The translations under genes and the position numbers were made by a program. From assembly GCF_039540195.1 (NCBI RefSeq), contig NZ_BAABEO010000017.1, positions 124,001 through 188,000 on the forward strand: 64,000 nucleotides of DNA, read 5' to 3'. Below are positions 52,379 through 61,116 of the stretch, in pieces (within the stretch, counting starts at the first letter, position 1; each line of letters starts with the position of its first letter). Origin of the DNA: Zafaria ginkgonis. Its GTDB lineage: Bacteria > Actinomycetota > Actinomycetes > Actinomycetales > Micrococcaceae. The notes beneath the pieces are model-generated. The model saw only the letters and a list, made by a program, of their open reading frames with translations. It ran no database searches and had not been told where the DNA came from.

Positions 52379-53407
52379 TCAGACCTGGTCGCGCAGCCGG
52401 CGCTCCCGGCCGTACACGGCCATGGCGGCCAGGATGATCAGTCCGTAGAGGATCTGCTTGTCCGCCCCGGTCAGGCCCTGCCCCACGAGGACGGTGGTCA
52501 GGACGGTCAGCAGCAGGACCCCGACCACGGTGCGCGAGTAGTCGCCGGGTCCGCCGAAGACGGTGCCGCCGATGATCACCGCGGCGAGGCTCTCGAAGAG
52601 GTACGGGTTGCCCATCGTGACGTCCACGTTGCCCGCAAACCCGGCCAGGAAGACGCCGGCGACGACGGAGGCGACGGCGCTGAAGGCGAAGGCGAGGACC
52701 CAGACCCGACGCGTCCTGATGTGCACCAGTTCCGCCGCCCGGGGATTGGCGCCGGTCGCCAGCAGGCGCCGCCCGGCGGCGGTCCGGTGCAGGAACAGCG
52801 CCGCCAGGACGATGACGACGGCCCACACGAGCACCAGGGGCGGGATGGGCAGGCCCAGGGTGCCCATGACGGGAGAGGTCATCTGGGTCAGCCAGACCGG
52901 CGCGCCGCCGCCGTAGGCGCCGGCCACCTGCAGCTGCGCCAGGCCGAGGGCCACCGAGCCCATCGCAAAGGTGACGATGATCGAGTGGATCCTGAAGCGG
53001 TGGCACAGGTAGCCGACGGTTCCGCCGAGCACGGCCGCGCCGGCCGTGGCCAGCAGGAAGGCCACGCCGAAAGGCACGTTGTTCAGGGTGGCGAACTGGG
53101 TGACCATCAGGGCGCCGGCCACGATGTAGCCGGCGACGCCGAGGTCGATGCCCCCGATCAGGACCACGATCGATTGGCCCAGGGCCGCCATGCCGACCAG
53201 TGCGCCCAGGATCAGGATGGACTTGATGCTCATCCAGCTGCCGAATCCCGGCAGGGTGGCCAGGCCATAGGCGCAGACCAGGACCAGCAGGGCCAGCTGC
53301 ACGATCGGGATCCGCCGCTGGAGCCGGACCAAGCGGTCCCGCAGGGGCTGCTTGGCGGGCCGGACGGCCTCGTTGGTTTTGCGTGAGGGCGAGATGGTGG
53401 TGGTCAT
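52379..53407 (-). CDS. Sugar-type ABC transporter permease (RbsC-like)
   Basis: 342 residues, eight to ten helices. GQSIVVLIGGIDLGVAGYIV and YLFESLAAVIIGGTVFGGPG are the RbsC-family signatures. AAAGGAGAAGCA precedes the ATG. Pairs with the second permease to form the channel; the two genes overlap by 4 bp. Confidence 0.9.
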   Translation of the reverse strand: MTTTISPSRKTNEAVRPAKQPLRDRLVRLQRRIPIVQLALLVLVCAYGLATLPGFGSWMSIKSILILGALVGMAALGQSIVVLIGGIDLGVAGYIVAGALMVTQFATLNNVPFGVAFLLATAGAAVLGGTVGYLCHRFRIHSIIVTFAMGSVALGLAQLQVAGAYGGGAPVWLTQMTSPVMGTLGLPIPPLVLVWAVVIVLAALFLHRTAAGRRLLATGANPRAAELVHIRTRRVWVLAFAFSAVASVVAGVFLAGFAGNVDVTMGNPYLFESLAAVIIGGTVFGGPGDYSRTVVGVLLLTVLTTVLVGQGLTGADKQILYGLIILAAMAVYGRERRLRDQV

Positions 53408-54399
53408 TGCTTCTCCTTTGGAGCCGAAGCCAGCACGGCTCCGAAGACGACGGCGACCAGGAGCAGGATTCCGTAGATCACCTGGAGCCAGATCTGGGAC
53501 ACCTGCAGCACGCCCAGAAGGCTCTGCAGGAGGTAGATGGCTGCCGCCCCGATCAGGGCTCCCAGCAGGCCGCCCCGTCCGCCGCCCAGCGCGGTGCCGC
53601 CGAGCGCCACCGCCGCGATGGCGATCAGGGTGTAGGAGGTGCTGGTGCTGGCCACGGCCGAGCTGACCAGCCCGGTCAGGGCCAGGCCGCCGACGGCGGC
53701 GAAGGCACCGCCGAGGGCGTAGGCGCTGACCCGGATGGTGTTGACGTTGACTCCGGCGGTGAAGGCGGTGGTGTCGTTGCCGCCCACCGCGTACAGGGTC
53801 CTGCCGTAGGCGGTGCGGGTCAGGGCCACCCAGATCGCCACGGGGATCAGGATGCTGATCAGGCCGCCGGGGATGAAGCCGACGCTGCCGGCCAGGTTCC
53901 CCAGCCAGGTGGGTCCGGTGCTGACCGGCATGGGGGCGAGCTTGAGGTTCACGCCGCTGATGACGAAGAACATGGACAGCGTCACCACGATCGGCTGGAG
54001 CCGCAGCAGCACGATCAGGAGCCCGTTGACCACGCCGACCGCCGCACCCACAACGATGAGGATGGGCAGGGCGGCCACGCCGCCCAGGCCAAGCGGGGTG
54101 AGCCAGACGGCGAAAAGGATGCTGCACAGGGTCATGACCGGGCTGATGGACATGTCCAGCCCGCCGCGGCCGCTGACGATCGAGGGGACGCTGGCCATCG
54201 CGGCGATCGCCAGCGGCGCGAAGGACGCCAGCTGGTCCGTGAGCCCGAAGTTCGGCTGGATCGCCAGGTTGATCGCCAGGAACAGCGCCGCCAGGAGCAG
54301 GGAGAAGGCGTAGCTGTACCTGCGGAAGAAGCTTCCCACCCCCTGCCACCGCCGTGCCGGCTGCGGCGGGGCCTTCAGGGTCGTTGCGCTAGTTGTCAA
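53404..54399 (-). CDS. Sugar-type ABC transporter permease (RbsC-like)
   Basis: 331 residues, about nine helices; VSGRGGLDMSISPVMTL and LIAIAAVALGGTALGGGRGG are family motifs. The start is a TTG at 54399 with GGAAG upstream, lying inside the end of the ATPase gene (11-bp overlap); this indicates translational coupling. Confidence 0.88.
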   Translation of the reverse strand: MTTSATTLKAPPQPARRWQGVGSFFRRYSYAFSLLLAALFLAINLAIQPNFGLTDQLASFAPLAIAAMASVPSIVSGRGGLDMSISPVMTLCSILFAVWLTPLGLGGVAALPILIVVGAAVGVVNGLLIVLLRLQPIVVTLSMFFVISGVNLKLAPMPVSTGPTWLGNLAGSVGFIPGGLISILIPVAIWVALTRTAYGRTLYAVGGNDTTAFTAGVNVNTIRVSAYALGGAFAAVGGLALTGLVSSAVASTSTSYTLIAIAAVALGGTALGGGRGGLLGALIGAAAIYLLQSLLGVLQVSQIWLQVIYGILLLVAVVFGAVLASAPKEKQ

Positions 54400-55960
54400 T
54401 GTCTTCCTCCACTTTCGCGCCGAAAAATGCTCCTACCAGGGTTTCGGGCGAGAGCCGGTCGCTGCGGATCTCGGTGAACAGCTCGTTCTCGCGGAACACC
54501 AGCACCCGGTCCATCAGCTCCACGTGCTCATCCACCTCGGTGGAGAGCATGACGACGGTGAGTCCCTGCCCGGCCAGCTCGCCCAGCAGCCGGTAGAGGT
54601 CGCGCTTGGCGTTGACGTCGATGCCCCGGGTGGGGTCGTTCAGCAGCAGGATGGAGGGATCGGCCGCGAGCCAGCGGGCGATGATGACCTTCTGCTGGTT
54701 GCCTCCACTGAGCGTGGTGATCGCGTCGCTGGGCCGTCCCAGCTTGATGTTCAGCTGCCCCGTGAACTTGGCCAGGCGGGACTCGCTCTTGGCCGGCGAA
54801 TACCGGCCCCGGGCGGAGTCCTTGGCGATGGTGGCCAGGGCGAAGTTCTCCAGGATGGACATCCAGGGAAAGATGGATTCGCTGCGGCGGTCCCTGGCCA
54901 CGTAGGAGATGCCGAGGTCCTGGGCATGGCCGGGGTTCTTCAGCGCAACACTCCCGTTCCCGTCGACGCGGCTCACGCCGCCGGGATGCCGGCCGTGGAG
55001 CAGCTTCAGGAACCGGTCCTGGCCGTGGCCCTCAAGCCCGGCCAGCCCCACGATTTCGCCCTTCCGGAAGGCGACGTTGATGGGGGCGCGCTCCGGGGCA
55101 AGGCGCACGTCCTCCACCTTCAGGACGACCGGCTGCCGTTCCGGGTCCGCCGTCCTCCGGGCGCGCGCCACGGGCTGGATCAGGTGCTCGGCACCGGTCA
55201 TCAGCCGGACGATTTCCTGCTGGTCCCACGCGCTTTTCTCCAGGGTCGCCACGGTTTCCCCGGAGCGCATCACGGTGATGCGGTCGCCGATCTCGTCGAT
55301 CTCGTCCATCCGGTGGGTGATCAGCACCACCGCCATGCCCTCGCCGGCAAGCCGGGTGACCATCCGGAACAGCCGGGTGCGCGTTTCGAAGTCCAGCGCC
55401 GACGTGGCCTCGTCCAGGATCAGCACCCGCGGCCCGCGCAGCAGGGCCCTGGCGATGCCGCAGGCCTGCCGGTCGCTCAGCTCCAGGTCCTCCATCCGCG
55501 CATCCAGCGCCGGGGGATGTTCCAGCAGTTCGGACAGGCACTCCTGGGCGCGCTGGCGGCGCTGCTTCTCGGGAACCCCCGCCCGGAAGAAGCGGTCCGT
55601 GCCGAGCCACAGGTTGTCCAGCACCGACTGGTTCTCAATGACCAGGACCTCCTGGAACACGGTGACGATGCCGTTGGCCTGCGCGGTCCGCGGCGTCGCC
55701 AGGACCATCGGCCGGCCGCCCGCCTCGATCACGCCGCGGTCCGGGTGGTGCACGCCGCTGAGGATCTTGACCAGCGTGCTCTTGCCGGACCCGTTCTCCC
55801 CCACCAGGGCGTGGATCTCCCCGGCGCGCAGCTCGAAGCCGGCCTCGCGCAGGGCGACGGTGGGGCCGAAGCTCTTGGCGAGGTTCCTGGCGTGCAGGAC
55901 AAGGGGCGCAGCGGCGCTTGGGCGGGGTCCGGGTGCTGAGTGAAATTCAGCCACAGTCAT
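54389..55960 (-). CDS. Sugar-type ABC transporter ATP-binding protein (RbsA-like)
   Basis: 523 residues with two ATPase domains. The first has Walker A GENGSGKST (54-62) and VLILDEATSALD, but its signature is degenerate (LELSDRQACGIARAL). The second has a degenerate Walker A (GLEGHGQDR), signature TLSGGNQQKVIIARWL and Walker B LLLNDPTRGID, where the usual Asp-Glu is Asn-Asp. The ATG at 55960 follows GGGGGA. First gene of the operon; two GntR-type operators overlap its promoter. Confidence 0.88.
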   Translation of the reverse strand: MTVAEFHSAPGPRPSAAAPLVLHARNLAKSFGPTVALREAGFELRAGEIHALVGENGSGKSTLVKILSGVHHPDRGVIEAGGRPMVLATPRTAQANGIVTVFQEVLVIENQSVLDNLWLGTDRFFRAGVPEKQRRQRAQECLSELLEHPPALDARMEDLELSDRQACGIARALLRGPRVLILDEATSALDFETRTRLFRMVTRLAGEGMAVVLITHRMDEIDEIGDRITVMRSGETVATLEKSAWDQQEIVRLMTGAEHLIQPVARARRTADPERQPVVLKVEDVRLAPERAPINVAFRKGEIVGLAGLEGHGQDRFLKLLHGRHPGGVSRVDGNGSVALKNPGHAQDLGISYVARDRRSESIFPWMSILENFALATIAKDSARGRYSPAKSESRLAKFTGQLNIKLGRPSDAITTLSGGNQQKVIIARWLAADPSILLLNDPTRGIDVNAKRDLYRLLGELAGQGLTVVMLSTEVDEHVELMDRVLVFRENELFTEIRSDRLSPETLVGAFFGAKVEEDIDN

Positions 55961-55985
55961 GTGATTCCCCCATCGGTAATCTTTA

Positions 55986-56020
55986 TCGTCATACAATATT
56001 GTCGTCATACGAAGCTTATA
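55986..56020 (-). promoter_or_regulatory. Promoter of the ribose-type ABC operon with two FadR/GntR-type operators
   Basis: TCGTCATACAA (55986-55996) and TCGTCATACGA (56002-56012) both match TNGTNNNACNA, with centres 16 bp apart. On the minus strand TATAAG (56020-56015) is a candidate -10, placing the two sites at about +1 and +16, a repressor position. Confidence 0.6.
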
Positions 56021-56222
56021 GTGTGGCGTGGGCCACGTCGATACGGGCCTGCTGCGATTTGGCCACCCTCGGCCCCCGACCGTGGCCCCCTCCGGCTGGA
56101 ATGGTCGTTTCCGAAGGCTGTCATCGCAGCCTGCCGGCAGGCTGGCCGAAATCCGTCTTGCGGCCGCCTATTTCCCGAAGCCCTTCGCGGAGGCAAGGGA
56201 GGTGCCGTCTCCCGCCGGAAGC

Positions 56223-57383
56223 TCAGCCCACGTTGATGACGTCCAGGTCGCGTCCCACCACGAGCGTGCCGGAGTAGCCGTTCCGCGCCCGTTTCCACTG
56301 CTGGTCCGGCCCGTGGGCCGGCACCAAATGGTTGAGTACCAGGGTCTTCGCACCGGCGCGCTCTGCCAGCGGCCCGACGTCTTCGATGGTGGTGTGGGCA
56401 CCGAGCAGATGCTGCAGGACCGCTTCCTGAACCGCGGAGCGGGGCTCGGGATACACCTCCTCCAAGAACTGCCGGGACAGGGCCTCATGGACCAGTACGT
56501 CCGCACCTTGGGCGAGTTTCACCAGGTTGTCGGACGGGCCGGTGTCGCCGGAGAAGACCGCCGAGCCATCCTCGGTGTCGAACCTGTAGGCGAAGGCCGG
56601 GAAGACCGGGGCATGCTGGACCAGGATGGCCGATACACGGACCCGATCGTCCTCATAGACGAACACCGGGTCCATCTCAGGATGCGGATTGCCGTTCGGA
56701 TCGGCGGTCAGATGGGGCGGCAACTCAATGTCGTGGGCTTCCACCGTCTGGCCAGGCGTCGGCTGGCGGTTGTCCCGGGCCCTGTCGTTGAAATCCATTG
56801 CGAAGGCCCTGACCAGGCTCTCCCACATCTCCACGGTGCCGGGCGTGGGATTGTCAGGGGCAACCACTTCGGGAGCCGCTCCGGATCCGAATACAGGCGG
56901 CAGCTGACCTCGGTTGCCCGGCCCGTAGAGCTTGATCGGCAGATCGGCGGCGCCGAGACCGCTGAACAGTCCGGGCGAGAAGAGGTCCGACAGGTCGGTC
57001 ACATGGTCCGAGTGAAGGTGGGTCAGAAACACGGCGCGCAGGCTGTCCAAGGGGCCGGACCCGGGCTTGTCCCATCCGCCCAGTTTGGCGCGGCTGAGCT
57101 GCTTGGTGACGCCGTGGCCGGCGTCAACCAGATAGTAGCGGTCACCTACCACCAGAGCCGAGGCGATGCCCTCGCGGTCGGACCGGGGGTTGATGGCCGG
57201 TCCGCCGGCCGTGCCCAGCAAGACCACGTGCGTCCTGCTACGGGGTTTTTTCAGGCCCGCAGGTGCTGGCGCCGCCTGCGCAGCTGCCGCCGCCGAGGCC
57301 AGGCCAACGGACGCAGCGGCGCCGCCAAGCAGCAGCCGCCGAGACAGGCCGGCCGGCCCTTTGCTTCCAAGTGAATTAGCCAT
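56223..57383 (-). CDS. Exported MBL-fold metallohydrolase with Tat signal
   Basis: 386 residues. Twin-arginine signal at residues 14-20 (SRRLLLG) followed by a hydrophobic Ala-rich stretch. The mature part has VVLLGTAGGP, THLHSDH (121-127) with the metal histidines, FSGDTG and VLNHLVPAHG. It resembles the cytoplasmic 38092-39171 product along most of its length. Being exported, it probably hydrolyses the substrate outside before uptake by the adjacent ABC transporter. The start has AAGGAGAG upstream. Confidence 0.83.
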   Translation of the reverse strand: MANSLGSKGPAGLSRRLLLGGAAASVGLASAAAAAQAAPAPAGLKKPRSRTHVVLLGTAGGPAINPRSDREGIASALVVGDRYYLVDAGHGVTKQLSRAKLGGWDKPGSGPLDSLRAVFLTHLHSDHVTDLSDLFSPGLFSGLGAADLPIKLYGPGNRGQLPPVFGSGAAPEVVAPDNPTPGTVEMWESLVRAFAMDFNDRARDNRQPTPGQTVEAHDIELPPHLTADPNGNPHPEMDPVFVYEDDRVRVSAILVQHAPVFPAFAYRFDTEDGSAVFSGDTGPSDNLVKLAQGADVLVHEALSRQFLEEVYPEPRSAVQEAVLQHLLGAHTTIEDVGPLAERAGAKTLVLNHLVPAHGPDQQWKRARNGYSGTLVVGRDLDVINVG

Positions 57384-57691
57384 GAATGTACTCTCCTTAG
57401 CTGGATGGTTGATGCGGCTGGATGGACAGGGATAACGGGTGGCGTGGGGCGTGCTTACCTGCGCATCCGCTGGGGCCGAGACCCGGCTCGCCCGGGACAG
57501 GATGCCGTTGATGCCCGGAGCATTCGGCAGCAGACGAAGACCGCGCCATCATCCGGCCTATGACTGTGGCCAAGGCGGATTCGCCGACCACCGCAAGCAC
57601 CAGACCGACGCCCTGTTCCCCCAACCCGGCCGCCGGCCGGCCGGTTGCGCTGCGGCACCGGTGACCACCGCGACCTTGTCCTTCAGGTCCC
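57384..57691 (-). pseudogene. Gap with an SDR gene remnant
   Basis: Reading from 57686 on the minus strand gives LKDKVAVVTGAA, the nucleotide-binding start of an SDR protein, directly after the hydrolase stop. There is no ATG, and the frame then breaks down within about 15 codons; another frame (57624 onwards) carries MGEQGVGLVLAVVGESALA before degrading. The rest of the 308-base gap has no other recognisable content. Probably a decayed dehydrogenase that once belonged to this operon. Confidence 0.45.
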
Positions 57692-58699
57692 TCAGGTGGC
57701 GTTTTGTAGTTGGGCGATCCACTCGATGACCGGCCGGACCGCCTCGGAGGAGTTCCGTTCCAGGATCAGCGCGTGGCCGTTTCCTTCGATGCCGCGGTCC
57801 GGCAGGTGCAGCAGTTCGGCGTCCGCGCCGACCGCCCGCAGGAACGCGACCGTGTCCGGCCCGTGCGCGGCGTTCGGCGACGCCCCGCCGGTGACCACCT
57901 GCACCGGGGTTCCGGCCAGGCCCGAAATGGTGAACGACGCCGGGTCCGCGCGCAGCTGGGACGGATCCGCGAGCGCGGGCTCCGTAGCCACCGGGGCGTA
58001 GGTCAGTCCGTAGGTGATCGGGCCCAGGCCCGGGAACTCCGCGAAGGGCGGTCCCATGGGTTCCACCGCAACGATGCCCTTGACCATGCCGGGCCGCTGG
58101 TTGGCCAGCAGCCAGCCGGCCGGGCTGCCGGCCGAATGGCTGACAACCACCGCGGGCCCGATCCTGTCCAGGAGCTTGCCGAGCCGGAGGCCGTCGAGTT
58201 CCTGGGACTCGGCCAGGTCCGCCATGAAGAAGCTCATGCCCGCGTACAACTGGGCCATCTCGGGATCCTCGATGCCCCTGCCCCACGGCCACTGGGTCTG
58301 GCGATCCCCGCCGTCCGCCGGGGCGAAGAGCGGCTGGGCCACCTCGAAGGGGAACGGAGGGGACACCGGCCCCAGGACCTCGGGGTGGTGCGGGGAACGT
58401 CCGTGCCCGGGGCGGTCCACCACGTAGACCGCGAAGCCGGCCTCGACGAACTCCGCTGCCCATCCCGGGCGTCCGTCGGGGGTCCCCAGCCAGTCGGTGC
58501 CCTGGCCTCCGCCGCCGTGGATCAGGACCAGCGGGTACGGCCGGGTGACTTCCTCCGGGCTTTCCCAGGCCACGTACAGCGGGCCGCGGGGCACCGTGCC
58601 GTAGGCCGTTTGGATGGTGTCGCCGGGGATCCAGAAGAATCCCCGCTTGGAGGTGACGGTCCTTGAGGTTTCCGCCAGGTGTGGGGCGCTGAAGGCCAT
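57692..58699 (-). CDS. Alpha/beta hydrolase
   Basis: 335 residues. Oxyanion motif HGGGGQG at 61-67, DRPGHGRSP at about 95-103, nucleophile Ser189 in VVSHSAGS (first Gly of GxSxG replaced by Ser), and a C-terminal GNGHALILE supplying His. Resembles esterase-type hydrolases that act on bulky or lactone substrates. It lies 15 bases after the monooxygenase stop, so both are in one operon; it may hydrolyse an ester or lactone formed by oxygen insertion. Confidence 0.85.
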   Translation of the reverse strand: MAFSAPHLAETSRTVTSKRGFFWIPGDTIQTAYGTVPRGPLYVAWESPEEVTRPYPLVLIHGGGGQGTDWLGTPDGRPGWAAEFVEAGFAVYVVDRPGHGRSPHHPEVLGPVSPPFPFEVAQPLFAPADGGDRQTQWPWGRGIEDPEMAQLYAGMSFFMADLAESQELDGLRLGKLLDRIGPAVVVSHSAGSPAGWLLANQRPGMVKGIVAVEPMGPPFAEFPGLGPITYGLTYAPVATEPALADPSQLRADPASFTISGLAGTPVQVVTGGASPNAAHGPDTVAFLRAVGADAELLHLPDRGIEGNGHALILERNSSEAVRPVIEWIAQLQNAT

Positions 58700-58714
58700 G
58701 TCCGCCGTCCTTTC

Positions 58715-59968
58715 CTAGTGCTGGGTGGCCGGGGCCAGGCCCAGGGTCAGCTGGGCCAGGGTGCGGTAGGACTGCTCCCGCAGCAGGGTGTTCCGGTGCC
58801 CGGCCGCCTGCGCCATGTCGCGGAAGACGCGTTCGAAGCGCTCGCCGTTCCTGGCCGCGCTGGATCCGATGTTGCGGAACAGGTCCTTTTCCACGGTCTC
58901 CCAGACCTGCACGACCAGCTCGCGGGCGATTCCGGCCAGCCTGAAGTCGTCGACGAAGGTGTAGGGGCGTTCGCCGGCCACGTTGGCCCGGCACAGGTCC
59001 ATGTGCTGCTGCGCCACGTTCATCAGGGCTGCCTCGGCGGTGGCGAGCTTGGTCAGCGCCGCGCCGTAGAAGCGCTGGTAGTCCGGGTCCTGCATCCGGG
59101 AGACCACCGGAGGCAGCGGCGTCTTGCGGGTCCGCATCTGGTCCTCGAACTCGTCCAGGGCGTTGTACCCGCCGCCGATCGCAATGGCGGCCAGGGTCAT
59201 GGTGAAGATGGACAGGCCCCTGCCCGAATACATGCCGTTGCCGTGCAGCTCGGAACCGACGGTGCCGCCCTCGACCGGGATGTCCACCATGTTGATGTCC
59301 TCCATGACGAACTCCGCGGGAACGAAGCCGTTGGTGAACCGGATGCTGTGCGAGCCGCTGCCCTTGAGCCCCAGCGTGTCGCCCCAGTCGTCCAACCGCT
59401 CGAACTGGTCGCGCGGGGCGAGGAACATCCCCATCCGCGGCTCGCCGCCGTCGGGGTCCGCCACCATGGTCTGGCCGAGGTAGTAGGTGGCGTAGGGAAT
59501 GCCGGAGCAGTAGGCCACCTCGCCGTTGAGCACGTATCCGCCCTCGACCTTTTCGGCCCGGACGGTCGGCGCGGACACCGAGGCGGCACGGAAGTCGCGG
59601 TTGGCGAAGACCTGGTCCTGCACCTGGCGGGGAAACCACGACGCCACCTGCAGCGCATGGTTGGCGGAGAGGGAGAAGCACCAGGCAGTGCTCATGCAGC
59701 CGCGGGCCAGCTCCAGGGCCACCCTCATGAAGGTGGGCACCTCCACTTCCAGGCCGCCGTACATTTTCGGCACGTACATGTCGTACAGCCGGGAATCAAG
59801 GAACTTTTGGTGGGTGTCCGCGGCGAAGTAGGTCGTCGCCTCCACCTCCGCCTGGCGTTCGATGAGCTCGGGGCGCATGGCGACGGCGGCGGCGATCAGG
59901 TCCGCCGGGGTCACCGCCGACGGCTGGGACGCCGGTCCCGGCTTTGATTCAGAAGCTACCGCAGTCAA
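58715..59968 (-). CDS. Flavin-dependent monooxygenase, oxygenase component (acyl-CoA-dehydrogenase fold)
   Basis: 417 residues, same family as the 30520 product: MYVPKMYGGLEVEVPTFMRV, GCMSTAWCFSLSANHALQVA, GYVLNGEVAYCSGIPYATYY and LGLKGSGSHSIRFTNGFVP. It needs reduced flavin, but no reductase gene accompanies it. The TTG at 59968 follows AAAGGAGAATC; the frame upstream to 60061 is unsupported. A candidate TTGACA and a GntR-type operator lie about 110-130 bases upstream. Divergent from the AHL-lactonase-like gene. Confidence 0.83.
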   Translation of the reverse strand: MTAVASESKPGPASQPSAVTPADLIAAAVAMRPELIERQAEVEATTYFAADTHQKFLDSRLYDMYVPKMYGGLEVEVPTFMRVALELARGCMSTAWCFSLSANHALQVASWFPRQVQDQVFANRDFRAASVSAPTVRAEKVEGGYVLNGEVAYCSGIPYATYYLGQTMVADPDGGEPRMGMFLAPRDQFERLDDWGDTLGLKGSGSHSIRFTNGFVPAEFVMEDINMVDIPVEGGTVGSELHGNGMYSGRGLSIFTMTLAAIAIGGGYNALDEFEDQMRTRKTPLPPVVSRMQDPDYQRFYGAALTKLATAEAALMNVAQQHMDLCRANVAGERPYTFVDDFRLAGIARELVVQVWETVEKDLFRNIGSSAARNGERFERVFRDMAQAAGHRNTLLREQSYRTLAQLTLGLAPATQH

Positions 59969-60067
59969 TTGATTCTCCTTTGTGCTTGGGGTCCCTGCGC
60001 CTTTTGAAGCGCCGCGGCGCCGCGGGGCGCCAATCCCTCCCCCGCGTGACACCTGCCACATTTATGC

Positions 60068-60101
60068 TCGTCAGACAATCACTCAAAAATTTGCCTGTCA
60101 A
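60068..60101 (-). promoter_or_regulatory. GntR-type operator and -35 box before the monooxygenase gene
   Basis: TCGTCAGACAA (60068-60078) matches TNGTNNNACNA. On the minus strand TTGACA (60101-60096) lies 17 bases ahead of it, so the operator would cover the weak -10 region. Confidence 0.5.
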
Positions 60102-60174
60102 TATTTTCATGGCTTTCCGGGGATTTTCGAAGTACTTGGGGCGAACTTCTAGCAAACCAAGCCCATGATCGTTA

Positions 60175-60185
60175 TTGTCGTACGA
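60175..60185 (+). promoter_or_regulatory. GntR-type operator before the AHL-lactonase-like gene
   Basis: TTGTCGTACGA matches TNGTNNNACNA and includes the perfect palindrome TCGTACGA. It lies 71 bases upstream of the TTG start at 60256. Confidence 0.5.
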
Positions 60186-60255
60186 GAAGACAAGAAGCCA
60201 GCCGTGCGGAGCCAGGAACCGGCCGCCCCGCGGAACAGCAGACGGAGGAACCGCT

Positions 60256-61116
60256 TTGACCACCACTGTGGATGATGAATACGAGGTCATCATCGTCCGC
60301 TACGCATCGCGGCAGACGATGCGCAGCCAGGTGTACCTGAACTACCACCTGTACGGGGAGCCGGACGGCCCGATCGGCATGGACTACTACTTCTGGATCG
60401 TCCGCAACGCCCGGCGCACGTTCGTCATCGACACCGGCTACAGCACGCTCGGCGGGGAGAACCGGAACCGCGGCCACCTGATCCACCCCGGCGAGGCGCT
60501 GCGGAAACTGGGCATCGACCCGGACGAGGCCACGCTGGTCCTGACGCACGCGCACTACGACCACGCCGGCAACGTGGACCTGTTCCCGAACTCGACGGTG
60601 ATCGTGCCCAAGACCGAGTTCGACTTCTGGACCGGCCCCTACGCCCGGCGGCTGCAGTACCACCACTCGGTGGAGGACACGGAGATCGAGCACCTGCGCA
60701 CCGTCTACGAGCAGGGGCGGATCCGGTTCCACGCCGGCGAGGAACGGCTCGCCCCGGGCCTGGAAATGATCCAGCTCGGCGGGCACTCCCCCGGCCAGGC
60801 CATCCTCACCGTCAAGACCAGTGCGGGCACGGTGCTGCTTGCCTCCGACGCCACGCACTACTACGAGGAACTCGAGCGGGACATGCCGTTCCTGGTGGTG
60901 GCGGACCTGGAGGCCATGTACGCCGGCTTCGACGAAATGAAGCGCCTGGTGGCCGAGCGCGGCGCCATCCTGGTCCCCGGGCACGACCCGGCGGTCCTGG
61001 CCAGGCACGAACAGTACGACGGCGACCTCGCCGGCATCGCGGCTTCGATCGGCCGCCTGCCCCGGCCCACGGCGCAGCCCCAGCACACGGCACCGAAGGA
61101 GAAGGAAACCCCATGA
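60256..61116 (+). CDS. MBL-fold hydrolase, AHL-lactonase (AttM/AiiA) like
   Basis: 286 residues. The dinuclear zinc site is complete: His98, His100, Asp102 and His103 in THAHYDH, His177 in GGHSPG, Asp198 in SDATHYY and His243 in VPGHDP. Tyr after the Asp-Ala-Thr matches the lactonase catalytic Tyr region. It opens lactone rings; given the catabolic operon it may act on a pathway lactone such as a butyrolactone instead of a quorum signal. The TTG at 60256 follows GGAGGAA. The stop overlaps the next start (ATGA). Confidence 0.82.
   Translation: MTTTVDDEYEVIIVRYASRQTMRSQVYLNYHLYGEPDGPIGMDYYFWIVRNARRTFVIDTGYSTLGGENRNRGHLIHPGEALRKLGIDPDEATLVLTHAHYDHAGNVDLFPNSTVIVPKTEFDFWTGPYARRLQYHHSVEDTEIEHLRTVYEQGRIRFHAGEERLAPGLEMIQLGGHSPGQAILTVKTSAGTVLLASDATHYYEELERDMPFLVVADLEAMYAGFDEMKRLVAERGAILVPGHDPAVLARHEQYDGDLAGIAASIGRLPRPTAQPQHTAPKEKETP

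Noticed and set aside
55958..55992. An 11-codon frame ending in ATGA at the start of the RbsA-like gene
   Set aside because: It has no ribosome-binding site, whereas the ATPase gene itself has GGGGGA at good distance; overlap is probably coincidence.
60256..61116. Dedicated quorum-quenching lactonase
   Set aside because: The active site would allow it, but the gene is embedded in a catabolic operon with dehydrogenases and decarboxylase-type proteins, so a pathway lactone is the simpler substrate.
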